The position numbers were made by a program, and so were the translations under genes. Shown one piece after another: positions 33,713 to 46,082 of a stretch of 64,000 nucleotides of DNA. The notes below the pieces were generated by a model. That model was not told the origin of the DNA. It saw nothing but the letters and a program-made list of their open reading frames with translations, and did not search any database. The DNA is from Kingdonia uniflora. Taxonomy: Eukaryota; Streptophyta; Magnoliopsida; Ranunculales; Circaeasteraceae. How positions within the stretch are numbered: position 1 is the first letter of the stretch; each line of letters opens with the position of its first letter. The DNA lies in contig JACGCM010000018.1 in the NCBI GenBank assembly GCA_014058105.1, forward strand, positions 496,001-560,000, read 5' to 3'.

Positions 33713-35043
33713 ATGGAGGCGTTGACCTCTGGTCGTTCGGCTGAGTCTGGGAATATAACATCTGATAGGGAGGACAAAGTAGTAGTTGTTTAATTTCTAG
33801 ATTTTCCTGGACAATTGGTATCATACCCTTCAAACTCCGATGCGTTTAGAGAGTTTTGTAAATCCAAAGCTCTTATAGAGGGAATATGGGGCAACGTTGT
33901 AAAACATCCTGGTAGGCAGTTTAAAGCTTATATTGTAGAATCTGGGGAGGAGCATTTCTTTTTATTGCCTAATTTAGAGAAGAAGAAATCGGATATGGGG
34001 GTAAAAGAATCGATCTCCTTGGAGTATTATGATGGGAATATCCAATGTGACTTGGAAGAGGGCTTTTTGTGTTACCTGTCTTAATTAGAGTACAGGTTGA
34101 GTTTGCCCCTTAGAAATCTTGTGAAAGGGATAATGAATACCATAGGGGATTATCCTGCCCAGTTGAACGGGAACATATGGGAGGTGATCAATGTCCGTAA
34201 AAGTTTAAATAGGTTGTGGGAGAAGAATGATGTGGAGAGGAGAATCTCCTGAAGATGTTTTACTATTTTATGGTGTAAAAAATTATTCTGCAAGTGGAGG
34301 GGCATATTTCTTTTCAAGCTCATTTCGACTGCTTTTCTTCGATCTGAATTCAGCAGGACGTATGTGGAATGATAATGTGATATGGGTGAAGGGTGATTGC
34401 CTTCAGAGAGAAGATGAAGAACCCATAAAACTTCTGTATAGAACTGTGAAGAAAAGTAAGTGTAATAGTGTATAAAATTGAACTATTATTATTAAGGGAT
34501 GTTCTGTTGTTTGATAATGTGTTGTGTTTGTTTTAGAGGTCCTCAGTCGAAGGTAAAAAAGAAAGAGTCCCTGCTAGATATTTTTGCTCGAGAAGGGGTT
34601 GAGCTTGAGGCAGTTCTTGAGGACCTTGGCATTAATAGAAATGAATGAGCTAACAGTAGGTCCGAGAAGGTTTAAAAGTCTCAAGCGACGAGACTAATAA
34701 CGGGGGTTCGAAACGTTAAAAAAAGAGGGGCTGATGGAGAGAAGCGAGTGGCTTTGTCGAGGCCACTGCACTGGATTTTGCAGATGTGTTGGAATCTACT
34801 ACCTCGAGCAAGTTAGCTCAAATTTTTTTGAAGAAGAGGGTTTTTAAGCACGGCTCGGCCTCTGGATCCACGGGGAGTGGTGAGGTCGAGGGGAATGCGA
34901 ATAAGAGGAGAGTAAATCCTCCTACTAAAATGATTGGGGCAAAGGTCATGGATAATCAGCATGTTGAGGAAGACAAGCTGAGAGTTGTGGAGGATAGGGT
35001 GAGGCTTACAGCTCGCAAGGGTGTTGATGAGATTAAAAAAGTG
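33713..35043 (+). pseudogene. Antisense multi-exon gene of the outer Tat, exons 1-2
   Basis: Exon 1 (33713-34455) encodes a globular part: FPGQLVSYPSNSDAFREF, KESISLEYYDGNIQCDLEEG, FLCYLS-stop-LEYRLSLPL, ISPEDVLLFYGVK, and WNDNVIWVKGD, with stops and a frameshift near 34227. An 81-base intron (34456 GTAAGT … TTTTAG 34536) separates exon 2 (34537-35043), a Lys/Glu/Ser-rich part ending VEDRVRLTARKGVDEIKKV. The next donor is at 35044. The inner copy (45947-44698, minus) has the same exon order and junctions. The pattern loosely recalls the 'putative gypsy type transposon' plant family (Pfam Transposase_28); this is from memory and unverified. Confidence 0.7.
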
Positions 35044-35048
35044 GTAAG

Positions 35049-35626
35049 TGTAGGGGCTTATTCCTCAACCTCACTCGTAATCGAGCTTATTTAGTTCAAA
35101 TTACCTCCATCTAAGGTTCACGCAATTTCAGCACACAACATTCCAGTCAGACATTCTGACCAACCCCATGAACTACATAAGAAACTAGATCGAGCTAAAA
35201 TCGAAAAACATGATTCAGTCAAAGACACCTATCTCCCATGAACTCGTCAGTTATTCATTCAACCGCCACTAACCACATTATTCGGGAGACGTGCTCCTGC
35301 ACGACGAAGAGCTGTGGGAAAGGCCTATAAAAAGGAGAAGTTTCAGAAGAGACAGGGATCAGAAAAATTACTCAAACTTCTTTCTTACGGTATGAAAGGT
35401 ATTTCTATATTCTAGAGATCACTTGTAATAAAGATATCCACTCAAAGCTATAAAAAGACTTTTACAAAAATTCTCCACACGAGGTCGTGGTTTTTTACCT
35501 ATTCAGAGGTTTTCCACGCTAAAACACCTGTTTCAATTTCTTCCTTTTCATTATCGCATTATTACAGGATCATTGGTGTGATAGTTAATTCCTAATCGTA
35601 TCGAGCTACGAAATTTGGCCATCACA
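35049..35626 (+). repeat. 5' LTR of the inner Tat element
   Basis: 578 bp, TG…CA. A TATA-like gcctataaaaagg occurs at about 35320. It pairs with 48646-49223. Confidence 0.95.
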
Positions 35627-35646
35627 TTTGGCACCGTCTGTGGGAA
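35627..35646 (+). other. Primer binding site of the inner Tat element
   Basis: tttggcaccgtctgtgggaa immediately follows the LTR. It resembles the tRNA-Asp-type site (tggcgccgttgccgggga) used by Tat/Athila-group elements, with several differences. Confidence 0.7.
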
Positions 35647-35698
35647 AGATTGCATATCCACGATATCCTAAGGCAGTCTTTCATTAAAATTTTCAATT

Positions 35699-36960
35699 AT
35701 GGTTTCTTCTAGGTGACAAGCCGCAGGAACTCAACTCGAAATTTCTGTGTGTCCGGGATAACTCACCAAGTTACAGGAAAATCTCCATGCCGAAGCAGAG
35801 AAATGCGCCGAGCTCAAACTTCAATTGACAAAAGATTACGAGCTCTAAGAGAAGGAGTTCGATGCAGAAAGACAAGCTCGTTTGACAGTTCTTAAACGAC
35901 ACGAAGATCAGTTGCAGACTGCACTCGAGGCTCTATAAAATACTTAGCAAACTCCTCCAGCCAGAGGCCACGATCAACGTCCAGAGACCCCCCGCATCTC
36001 GGGAAGAGAAAGGTTGGGACCTAGGGGAGTCACTGGTAAAGCAATCTCCAAAAATCTATCACATGGGCCACAACCCTCCATCCACTTAGGAGGAAAAATC
36101 AAATCAGAAATCAGTCGGGGTCACCTGATTCCCATTCGTCAGGAGGAAGACCAATGGCCTCTCCATCAGATTCTGGCACAGGACCATTTGAGCGAAGGTA
36201 CGGGGACTCATCGTCCCCTGCCTGCACGTCCAACAGTTTAACCAACACGTCATTATATCACAAACGAATTAAGGAGCTGATCGAGTCACAAGTTCTGGGA
36301 GCTACCGATGACACCACGACGTTGCAAGGAAGTCCGATTGCCAAAGAACTGTTCCATATAGAAATACCAAAAGGTTTCCATACCCCCCAAATTCATAAGT
36401 ACAAAGGTACAGACCCGAAGGAGCATATCCAGTAATACCGCAATTCATTAGGATTGTACTCCAATTTTAACCACATTCTCTGCCGACTGTTCGCCACAAG
36501 TTTACAAGAAGGGCCACTCCGATGGTTCCACTCTCTTCTTAAAGAATCTATCTACACGTTTGAGCAGCTGCAGAAATAGTTCATCAAAATATATGCCCAT
36601 AACAGATACAAAGAGGAGAATTTGTATTCTCTAATAACTCTTTAACAGTCACAAGGGGTGAAGCTCGAAGATTTTTCAAAGAAATTCTTTGAGCTTGCAC
36701 GAAAAGTAGATAACCTCGACCAATAGACAGCTGTGACCGCGTTCACCAATGCTCTCCGGCTCGATTGCAAAGCCAAGGAATACCTATTCCTTAACAAACC
36801 TACGACGTTGGAAGAGATGATCATCAAAGTCAACGGTTACGTCGACTTAGAGGGGATGATGTCTGAACGGCAAAAATCAACTAAGTCTGTCCTCTCCACC
36901 AAATCCCCACCAGGCGAACGGACCAGCGAGCCAAAAGAAGAACAAGGGGATCATAAATGA
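35699..36960 (+). pseudogene. Gag of the inner Tat element (stops, one frame change)
   Basis: An ATG at 35699 opens a frame with a coiled-coil N-terminus (LTKLQENLHAEAEKCAELKL) and several stops, which shifts before 36154. The capsid part follows in the main polyprotein frame: FHTPQIHKYKGTDPKEHIQ, LRWFHSLL, KLEDFSKKFFELARKVDN, FTNALRLDC, MIIKVNGYVDLEGMM, ending in a charged region at 36960. The Tat copies on both sides share these blocks. Gag packages element RNA. Confidence 0.82.
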
Positions 36961-37089
36961 AACAAGAGAAATACTGAATACCCTCGGAGAAGCGGCCCGT
37001 TGAGCAAGCCCGTACTCCTGAAGCTGAACGTCCGAGTCTCCGAACTTTTGCCAATACTGTTAAAGGACCCGCTCTACCACAAATCTTGA

Positions 37090-37893
37090 CCACTAGAGCC
37101 CATTGAGGGTCGGCCATTTTTCTTGTACCCCAAGGTAAATCACAATTCTGCTGACAATTGCTTTGCTATACAGCGGATGCTCGAGCTCATTTTTAAAGAA
37201 GGGTGGATACTCAAATACATCGTCGACCTGATGCTATACCAGGATGGCAGCCATAAGAAACAACTCGAGGTTATTCAGGTTAACGACAAGGCTGAGGAGA
37301 AGCAATTTTACAACATGCGCCTCTGTAACATGATCGAAATCAACCAGATCGGCAATTCCATCCGATCGAAGCGCAGAAGGCTCTTCGAATGCTGTGATCT
37401 TACACCTCAAGACAAAGAAGCCAAACTTCTTCCCGAGTCAAGCAATCGCAGCCTGGGAATCTCTTTCGAGGATTGCGATACTAGTTATGTCAAATTTTAA
37501 CATCATGATGCATTAGTCATTATACTCAAGGTGAAGCAGTTTGTCACACACACAATGATGATCGACACTGGAAGCGGTATTAAAATTCTTTTTCAGAGTA
37601 CGATCGGCCAGATGGGATTGGCCGACCACGTCATTCAGAGCGACACCGATATCTGGGGATTCAACGGCTCCCGAGAAGAACGAGTAGGCAAGATTATCTT
37701 ACCTATCACCGTAGGGCTAGCCACTATCGACATCATTTTCTACGTCATCAATGCCAAGTCTCGCTACCTTGGAATTATGGGCCACTGTTGGATATATAAC
37801 ATGGAAGCAATCACTTTTACTTATCGTCAAGAATTCCACTTCAAGCATGGCAATGGAATTTATGAGATCCGAGGCAGCCAAAAACTTTCTTGA
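37090..37893 (+). pseudogene. Nucleocapsid-like segment and aspartic protease of the inner Tat
   Basis: A zinc-knuckle-like segment (YPKVNHNSADNCFAIQRMLE, first Cys/His positions altered) starts 37123, followed by RSKRRRLFECCDLTPQDKE and GISFEDCDTSYVKF with a stop at 37498. The protease proper shows MMIDTGSGIKILFQSTIGQM (active-site Asp-Thr-Gly-Ser at about 37564) and WGFNGSREERVGKI. The frame is shared with gag and polymerase, so only nonsense codons separate the parts. Confidence 0.85.
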
Positions 37894-38109
37894 GTTTATA
37901 AAAATACTGTCTCAGCCATCCTCAATACTTCAAACAAATTTGCGGCATAGCAATTACAGAAAACGGATCACCTCGACTGCCAACCACTTACAGAGGAACC
38001 TACAAAATGCGTCAACATTGATGGGCCTAGCAGAGGCACATTCATCAGAACTAAGTTGGTTCAACATGAGAAAGACTCTCTCATCTAGTTCCTGCAACTT
38101 GATCGAGAC

Positions 38110-39357
38110 ATTTTTGTTTGGTCTTTTAAAGAAATGCCCGGAGTCGATCCAACTATGGCTTGCCACAAGCTCGCCATCAACATTAGCGCCCAAGCAGTCA
38201 AGCAGAAATAGCGACGACTCTCACCACGTCTTCAAGATGAAGTTAACACAAAGATCGAGAAATTGATAGAAGTAGGATTCATTCAAGAAGCCAAGTATCC
38301 AGATTGGATATCCAACATTATCGTTGTCCCCAAGAAGAACAAAAAAGCTCGCGTTTACATAGATTTCACAGATCTAAATAAACACACCCTAAAAGACAGT
38401 TTCCCTCTTCCCAACATTCATCAGATCCTCGACTCCACTACAGGGCATGACCTCTTATCTATAATGGACGCAACCTCAGGATACAAACAAATACCCCTTT
38501 TGGAAGAAGATCAAGAGAAGACAACATTCATCACCAAAAATGGCCTTTACTATTTCAAAGTTATGCCCTTCGGGCTTAAGAAAGCAGGGGCCACATACCA
38601 ACGATTGATGACTGATATGTTCAAAGCTTACCTGGGAAAAATCGCTGAAGTCTACATCGATGATCTTTTATGCAAAAGCATACAGTATGAAAATCACCTC
38701 TCAGATCTCAGCAGAATATTCTGCATCTTTCGGTCTTACATAATGTGTCTTAACCCAGATTAATGTCAATTTGGAGTGGATTCTGGCAGCTTCCTAGGCC
38801 ACCTCATTAGCAAGATAGGGATTGAATCTGACCCATATCAAATCTGCGCTCTCCTCGACATGCCTTCTCTAAAGACAGCGAAAGACGTCCAAAAACTTGC
38901 CGGCAAAATTGCCGCGATTAACCATTTTGTTTCCAAATCTTTAGACCGCTGCCGTTGGCTATTTCTGTTACTCCAAGGATGTACCAAGAGAGGAAAGGTC
39001 CAGCCAACCGCAGAAGCCACATGGACACCAGAATGCGAGGCAGCTTTTCAGGATCTCAAAATCTATTTGGGGAGGTCTCCCATAATGAGCACCCCAATAG
39101 GTAATGAGGAACTGAATATCTACCTAGCAGTCACTGACACTTCTCTCAGCTTGGCTCTCATTCGTTTAGATGGGAAAATCAAGAAACCAGTCTTCTTCAT
39201 CAGCAAAACACTTACACCAGAAGAAATAAGGTACTCTAAAATTGAGAAACTTCTTCCCACTCTTGTTTACACATCGCAGAAACTCAAGCACTACTTCCAA
39301 GCACATTCCGTCAAAGTGATGACGAACTACCCACTTCGAGAAGTTCTATCCATATAA
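38110..39357 (+). pseudogene. Reverse transcriptase and RNase H of the inner Tat
   Basis: The frame from 38263 gives IRVYIDF-like fingers (ARVYIDFTDLNKHTLKDSF), SIMDATSGYKQIPLLEEDQ, MPFGLKKAGATYQRLM and the catalytic EVYIDDLLCKS at about 38650. After one TAA (38761-38763) the same frame continues: SFLGHLIS, LAGKIAAINHFVSKS, then RNase H with LNIYLAVTDTSLSLALIRL, FFISKTLTPEEIRYSKIEK and LKHYFQAH. It ends at a stop at 39355. Motifs are well kept compared with element 1. Confidence 0.92.
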
Positions 39358-39579
39358 GAGAAATTGCAATGAGTGCAACAGTGGCCAGTCAGTTTTGGCG
39401 AACATGATATAAAGTTCAAACAACGTCACTTAGAAAAGGGTCAGGCCGTTGCCGATTTCCTTACAGATTTTCCAGTAGAAGATCTCAAGTAGAAGGAGCA
39501 CGATCCAGACCTTACTGAAAGCACGCCAGACAATTCACCTCCCAAGCCATTTGACGAACGAGCTGAATGGATCGTTACG

Positions 39580-40080
39580 TCAGGGAGAAGACTTCTCACC
39601 GATGGATCAGCAGGATCCGCAAGGTCAGGAATTGGGATCGTTTTGATTACCCCTTCAAATGACAGAATTAGGAAATTAATCCACCTGAAGTTCGTGGCCT
39701 CTAATAATGTTACCGAATATGAATCTCTCATTCACGGACTCAACCTCGCTCTTGAGCTCGACGTCCCCGAACTCTCAGTTTACACAAATTCATTACTCAT
39801 CGTTCATCATTATTCTGAGCAGTACAAGAGAATGGGAAGATGATCGAATATGCAGCCCTCGTTGCAGATAGGATGAGTAAGTTCGTGAAAGCGACTCTCA
39901 AATAACTTCCTCGAGGGGAGAACAGACGCACCGATTCCTTGGCGTATCTAGCCAGGATCTTGGGTACAGAAGCTCGATATCTCCAGAATAAAATCATTTC
40001 ATCCCCTAGCATTGATCACATATCAGTATTCACGATCAACACTGGGGGCGATAAAGGGGGAAATGACGATTGGTGAAAGC
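39580..40080 (+). pseudogene. Archaeal-like RNase H (aRNH) of the inner Tat
   Basis: RRLLTDGSAGSARSGIGIVL (catalytic Asp) is followed by LKFVASNNVTEYESLIHGLN, LALELDVPELSVYTNSLL, and after a frame change MIEYAALVADRMSKFVKATL and NRRTDSLAYLARILGTEA. NNVTEY stands where NNEAEY is expected, and the second Asp position (VYTNSLL, usually SDSQL-like) is altered. Presence of this domain defines the Tat lineage. Confidence 0.85.
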
Positions 40081-40099
40081 CTTTCTTAGATTACCTCAG

Positions 40100-41286
40100 T
40101 GTCGACAATAAATGCAACAGACCGCTTCCAACAGATCTGAAAGAGTGTAGACAGCTGATCAACAACTCAAAACGGTACATTACTCAGAATGGAATGCTTT
40201 ACCATCTATCCATTACAGGGCCTTACCTCAAGTGCCTCACAAAATAAAAAGCAGACGAGCTGCTTCATGAATTACATGAAGGAACATGTGGCGCCCATGC
40301 CACAGGTAGGTCATTAACAAACAGAGCATAACTCAAGGAGTATTCTAGCCCGACATGCAGAAGCAAGTAGAGGAATATTCCTGTAAATGTGATACTTGCT
40401 AAAGACATGGAAATATGATAGGCGCCCCTGCGCTCGATCTCCATGCAAGCAATATTTTCTGGCCATTCAAAAGATGGGTACTAGACCTCGTCGGCGAATT
40501 CTCTAACTCTCCAGGTAATCGCCGCTACCTACTCGTAGCTACCGATTACTTTAAAAAATGGGTAGAAGCAATTCTACTATGTCGAACCAGAGAAGAAGAG
40601 GTCATCACTTTTATCCAGAACCACATAATCACTCAATTCGGGTGCCCCCACCTAATTCGTATCGATAACGGGCCCAATTCATAGGAGAAAAAGTCATAAA
40701 CTTTCTAAATCACCACAATATCATCCATTCACCATCAAATCCATATTATCCTCAAGGAAATGGCCAAGCCGAAATCAGCAACAAAACCATCGTGGATGGA
40801 CTCAAGAAACGGCTTCACTCACAGAAAAAAGGAAATTGGGTTTGCGAACTACCTCACGTCCTATGGGAGTATCAAACTACTCCCCAACAGTCCACAGGTT
40901 GTACCCCATTCCTCATTGCTTATGGCACTGAGGCAGTTATTCCTTCTGAATACCATCTTCCAGTTCGAGTTCACGTGCTAACTGACGAGGAAAATGAGTT
41001 CGAATTGGCTTGCAACCTCAATATGATTGATGAAACCAGGGAATGCGCCATTGCTAACCTTGGTCGATACCATCATATGCTTGCCAGGTCTTACAATAAC
41101 CGAGTTAGGAGCTGCATCTTCCAAATCAAAGATCTCGTCCTACGAGAAATTCCTCAACATCGTAAAGAGCCTCACGCTGGAAAATTAGCCAACAATTGGG
41201 AGGATCCATTCATTATCACAGGTCTCTCAGGACTGGGGTCATGCTATCTCATGACAGAAGAGGGAATCCCCATTTCAAATCCTTAG
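40100..41286 (+). pseudogene. Integrase of the inner Tat
   Basis: Zinc-binding remnant LLHELHEGTCGAHATGRSL and C-KCDTC-like residues (to 40400). Core: KRWVLDLVGEFSNSPGNR (first Asp), RIDNGPNS (second Asp) followed by a TAG, then a frame change to the GNGQAE block (catalytic Glu, about 40760). The C-terminal part is open from 40792: LPHVLWEYQTTPQ, GTEAVIPSEYHLPVRVH, NLGRYHHMLARSYNNRV and GSCYLMTEEGIPISNP, with a stop at 41284-41286. Few breaks. Confidence 0.9.
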
Positions 41287-41539
41287 AATACTAGGCGACT
41301 GAAGCGATACTATCGTTAGTCACCTCATTACTCTATTTCCATTTTTCGTTATTTGTTATCAATTCCAAAAGTGAGATTCTTATCTCCATCCAATGTAAAT
41401 TCTGAACTTATCAATGAAAGTTTTTTGTTTATATATCGTATCAATCTCTTCACAAAATAGTCATTAACATTCTGCAGATTCAAGCATAGATAATACTAGC
41501 TTACAATCAACATTCTTTAAGTTCGATCAAAGAATTTCG

Positions 41540-42300
41540 TTGGCTTCTGCCACTACATATCGGCGAGGGAGGCAAGTGTAACAACTTGTCCAACTTCAAA
41601 GAGCCAAGCAAGAGATAAGACATAGGTAATATTAGTCTTTATCTTTTACAACTTGTTTGGTCTACACAAGTAAGCTGGATCGAGCATACATCTTGGTTCA
41701 GCAGAATCTCTACATATCGGTGAGGGAGGCAAGTGTAAAAACTTGTCCAACTTTAAAGAGTCAAACAAGAGATAAGACATAGGTAATACTAGTCTTCCTC
41801 TTTTATAACTTGTTTGGTCTACACCAGTAAGCTGGATCGAGCATACAAGTTGGTTTAGCTGAATCTCTACATATCTACGAAGAAGGCAAGTGTAAAAACT
41901 TGTTCAACTTCAAAGAGCCGAGCAAGAGATAAGACAAAGGTAATACTAGTCTTCATCTTTAACAACTTGTTTGGTCTACAACGGTAGGCTGGATCGAGCA
42001 TACAACTTGGTTCAGCTGAATCTCTGCAGCTTTGCGATTGTGACCAGTGTAAAAGCTCACCTCATATCAAAGACACAACCAGGCATAAGATAAGGCAAAG
42101 GTCATACTAGCTTTCATCTCTTTCAATATGTCTGCAACATTTCTATAAGCCTGGGTCAAGGTAAATACTTGGTCTAGCATCCCCTCTACTTTCCTACGAC
42201 TAGAACGAATGTACAAATTTGTTTTATATCAAGGATCCCGCCAGGCACATAATAAAGCAATGGTCATACTAGCTTTCACCTACAACAATGTGTCTGCAAC
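41540..42300. repeat. Tandem repeat, 157-bp unit, in the inner Tat
   Basis: The phrase aacttgtttggtctaca recurs at 41650, 41807 and 41964, an exact 157-bp period. Each unit also holds gctggatcgagcata, aatctctacatat and gagataagac. Degenerate partial copies extend on both sides. The array lies between integrase and the antisense gene. Confidence 0.88.
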
Positions 42301-42330
42301 ATTTTTACTTATTTTCAGGTCAAAAACATA

Positions 42331-45300
42331 TTACAAAATATTCTTTTCAACCGGTGGAGTGTCAGCAATGCTCTCCCCCTCATCAAGAGGTCTATCTTTC
42401 AGTTCGTGGGCTACAACAACCCTACCTTGTTCTACTAAATCAGCAGTTCGAGGGCCCAATTAGGTCTCCATGACGCCCAGACAGTTACCTCGATCTATCT
42501 TAGCTCTACAGGTGCATCCCTTATTTGACAGAGCGTTAAGCAAGGTATCTCATTTTGCCTTTAGCCTTTTTACTTCCTCAACAAAGTTTGGAACGATTTC
42601 CATTAACAAATTAGATCGAGGCACATTAGGTACAACCGCTTTTGGAACCTAGCCTTCAATCTCTCGTGATGCGCCTTTACACTGACATAAGTATCCTTCC
42701 AAGCGTTCCCATCCTCAACAATCTTATCATGGCGAGTGATGCATTCTTCCAATTTAACAATATACTACTCTGACTAAGCCAAGTTCGTAGCTTGTAATTC
42801 TACCACCCAAGCACGAAACATCTCAATCTCATTTTCCAACTCCTCTCTCGCTGGCACATCCTTCAATAGATCATTCTTACTCTTCAGTAGCAAATCCTTA
42901 GCTCGTATCTCCCCCTCCAAAACTTTCTCCCTAATAAGAGCAGCATCCAGCTTATGTTAACATTCCCTCAAGTCTGCATTTCCCTTCTGAACATGCCCCT
43001 GAATTAGAGATACATTACCTTCTAGTTCTCTAATGTGATCTGAGAGACTAACGACATCTCCTCGAACTAAAGGTGTCTTATTCACAGTTCTACTTCCCCT
43101 AGAGCGCTCTCTAGACTCAAATTTCTTGGCATGAGCAATAGTGAGATCCCTTTCAGCTTTGAGTCGAGCGACTCTCTCGTTTAAACCATCACTCCTGCGT
43201 TGCATTTCTCAGAATTTAATATCTTTGACAGGGAGGACTGTCTACAAATATTCAGCTGCAGCCTCCGACGCCGATAGGTTTTCTCGAGCTACCCTCAACT
43301 CATCATCTTTTCCAATGAATTTTCCTCTCATTTTGTCTTGCTCGGTCCTGCAGCTATTAAGATTAGATCGACATAACTCCTCAATTCATTCTAATGCCTG
43401 GATACGGTATTAAGCCATATCCGCCTGCTTACCCTTCGCAACCAACGCATCAACCTGGCATTGAAGATTCTTGGCACATTTTGTCGCCTCGGATAAATAT
43501 TTTATCCTTTCTTAATCCCAGAATCTTTCTCCTAGACCTGACGGTCAGATCAGAGACGACCTGATTCAACTTCTCTAATATGAAGTGCGCTTTAGCGAAC
43601 CGATCCTCCGAGTTCTCATTCGCCTCCTTCATCTTATCAAACTGCTCCGTACATTTTTGATTGCACATGAGTGCGTAATCCTCACGTGCGCGAGATGTAT
43701 CCAATTCGACCTGAGATATTTAACGACGTTTTAGTACAACTCAATTCAAAAAGTATCATTTTTACGAACACATACAACATTTTGGTAATATACTTGGGTT
43801 CTTGGCATCTGGCTCCCAAATACTTTCAGGTTAAAACATTTGAGGACCATTCTCAGGTGAACACTTCACTAATACGCTTCCATCATACAAGGTACACAGT
43901 TTTGATATCCAACTTAGTATTGATGGCGTTAGAATTTTGCAATGCATTTCTATCCTATTTACTTAACTTAGCGATGGTATACATGAAGATTGAGCAACCT
44001 ATTTCAAATCTAACCAGCAACACCGCTTGTACAGACAACTGGGCCTTTGAGGTCTCTAGTTCCCTGATAAGTCTAGATTCTAAGTCATTTATCCTGAGAC
44101 TCATCTCTTTAGCTACCTACAAAATATTTATAAAAAAAGTCAACATGCAGCAGTTCCTTCCCTCCACAAAAGTTTATAACTTACAAATATTCAGAAAACA
44201 CATGTATACCCTACCTTCTCACCCCCATCTTCAGGGAGCTCCATATCGTCCCCTTGGTTATTAAGCACTGTTTGAGGGGAGACACCATCCAAACCATCCA
44301 CATCCCCAAGTAATCCTGCATCCTCCCCTTCTTCCTCGGCATAGGTGTCAGCCTTAATGGTATCCACCTCCTCCTGAAAGTAGCCCTTCAGCATCAGGTA
44401 ACGACCTAGTCTGTCACGCTTCTCAGCCGTCTCGTCTAAATTGGCCTTTGCCTTAACCTGTAACTGGCTGATCGCCATGGTATGAGCAGCCTTCAGCTGC
44501 TTAACTTCTTTAAGGGCGTCAGTCTTGGCTCGGGCCAGGTTTTCTCCAGTTTGCCCTTCGCCTTTTTTTAGTTCGGACTCCTATTCTTCTATGTCGAGCC
44601 AAATCCCCTCGACAAGGCGAGCAACCTACAAAAATCATATCGAGCTCAGTTACTAGCTCGAGAATATTAAACATTATTATTTCATAATTAAACTTACCAT
44701 CTGGCTCGTATCTTCCTTTCCTTGTAGAATTGCTAACTTAACCCTATCCTCGACCTCTTTGAGGCCGTCCACCGAAACAGACCACACCACTGACTGTGGC
44801 ACCAGAGGCCGGCATAACCTTTTTTATCTGTCTCTTCGAAAAATTTTAGGCTATCTTGCTCGTCGTGAGGTTTGGTTGAGCTGAGCTGCTCGACCCAGGA
44901 GTCTTAGCTCGAACCTCGTCCCCACTTGTTTGCCTCGTTCCTTCTTCGATACCCGCCATCGACCTAGCAGACTGAGCCTTTACAACCTTTTTCGACTTGC
45001 TTTCGACTCTCTTCTTTCTGCTCAGGCCAAGTTTCCCCAAGACCAGTTCGATTTCAGTCCCTTCCTCTGTGACCTCAACCAACAAGGACTCTTTCCTTTC
45101 TACTATAGACTTTACACCTATAATAAACACATTTTCTTATCAAATAGACTTTTCATAGAAACTAACGATAATTCTATCTATGCATTGTTTTATTTACTTT
45201 ACTTTACAGATCCAAATCAAAGGTTCATAAATTCCTCGTCATCTCTTTGAAGGCAATTACCCTTCGCCCATATGATGTTGTCATTTCATGTTTGACCTGC

Positions 45301-45947
45301 TAAATTCAGATCGAAAAAATAATGCCTAGTAACGCTCACACAAAAGTTCAACCCCCCCACTGGCCTTAAAATACTTCACCCTATAAAATCGTAGAATATC
45401 CTCAGGGGTTATCCGCCTTACTTTGTTCTCCCTAACCCATATATCATTCAGATGGTCACATACAGCTATGACCTCCCACATATTCCTGTTCATTTGAATG
45501 GGACATGCCCCAATTGCATTCATTACCCCCTTCGCCAAATTGGTGAGGGGGAGGCACAACCTATACTCTAATTGAGATAGGTAACACAGAAAACCCTCCG
45601 AAAGGTCACTCCAAATATCTCCATCAAAATACTCTAATGAGATCGATTCGTTTATACCCCTATATCGTTTTTCTACTTCCAAATCTACTAAAAGGTAAAA
45701 ATATTTTTTCCCCTCTGCTACTGCACAACCCCTAAACTGCCTACCGGCAAACTCTACACATTTACCGCACTTACCTCCTATAGCCCCTTGGCTTTTCAAA
45801 ATTCTCTAAAAGCATCAGAACCTAGAGGATAAGATACCAACTGACCAGGGAAACCTTGAAATTGTTCCAATCCTCCCTTCCTTCGCTATCAGCCTCGTTC
45901 GTCCTACCAGCGGTCGAAACCTTATTAATAGATGGCCTACCCATCAT
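42331..45947 (-). pseudogene. Antisense five-exon gene of the inner Tat (globular head, coiled-coil tail)
   Basis: Minus-strand exons: 45947-45208, 45117-44698, 44625-44215, 44116-44015 and 43710-42331. Introns start GT and end AG; the clearest is 44697-44626 (GTAAGTTT…TTTTTGTAG, 72 bases). Exon 1 contains ESISLEYFDGDIWSDLSEGF, CYLSQLEYRLCLPLTNL, NMWEVIAVCDHLNDIWV and RITPEDILRFYRVKYF. Exons 3-5 are Glu/Lys-rich coiled coil (FDKMKEANENSEDRFAKAHF; VNKTPLVRGDVVSLSDHIRE), ending LVEQGRVVV…PPVEKNIL and TAA at 42331. Conserved position by position with the outer copy. Frameshifts and stops are present. Role unknown; it would be transcribed opposite to the element's genomic RNA. Confidence 0.78.
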
Positions 45948-46032
45948 AATTTGATTCTACAGGATTATTTCTACCTACACAGATGCCTCTCACACCCGAC
46001 CTACATATAGGTTAAAGTATTTATCATTCTTC

Positions 46033-46045
46033 CATCTATGTATAC

Positions 46046-46080
<35 letters not shown>
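46033..46080. repeat. (AT)n microsatellite
   Basis: An uninterrupted at/ta dinucleotide run of about 17 units within non-coding sequence of the inner Tat, upstream of the antisense gene. Confidence 0.95.

Positions 46081-46082
<2 letters not shown>

Noticed and set aside
43671..44264. 197-codon plus-strand frame in the inner Tat
   Set aside because: It is a shadow of exons 4-5 and introns 3-4 of the antisense gene, with no conservation in that strand.
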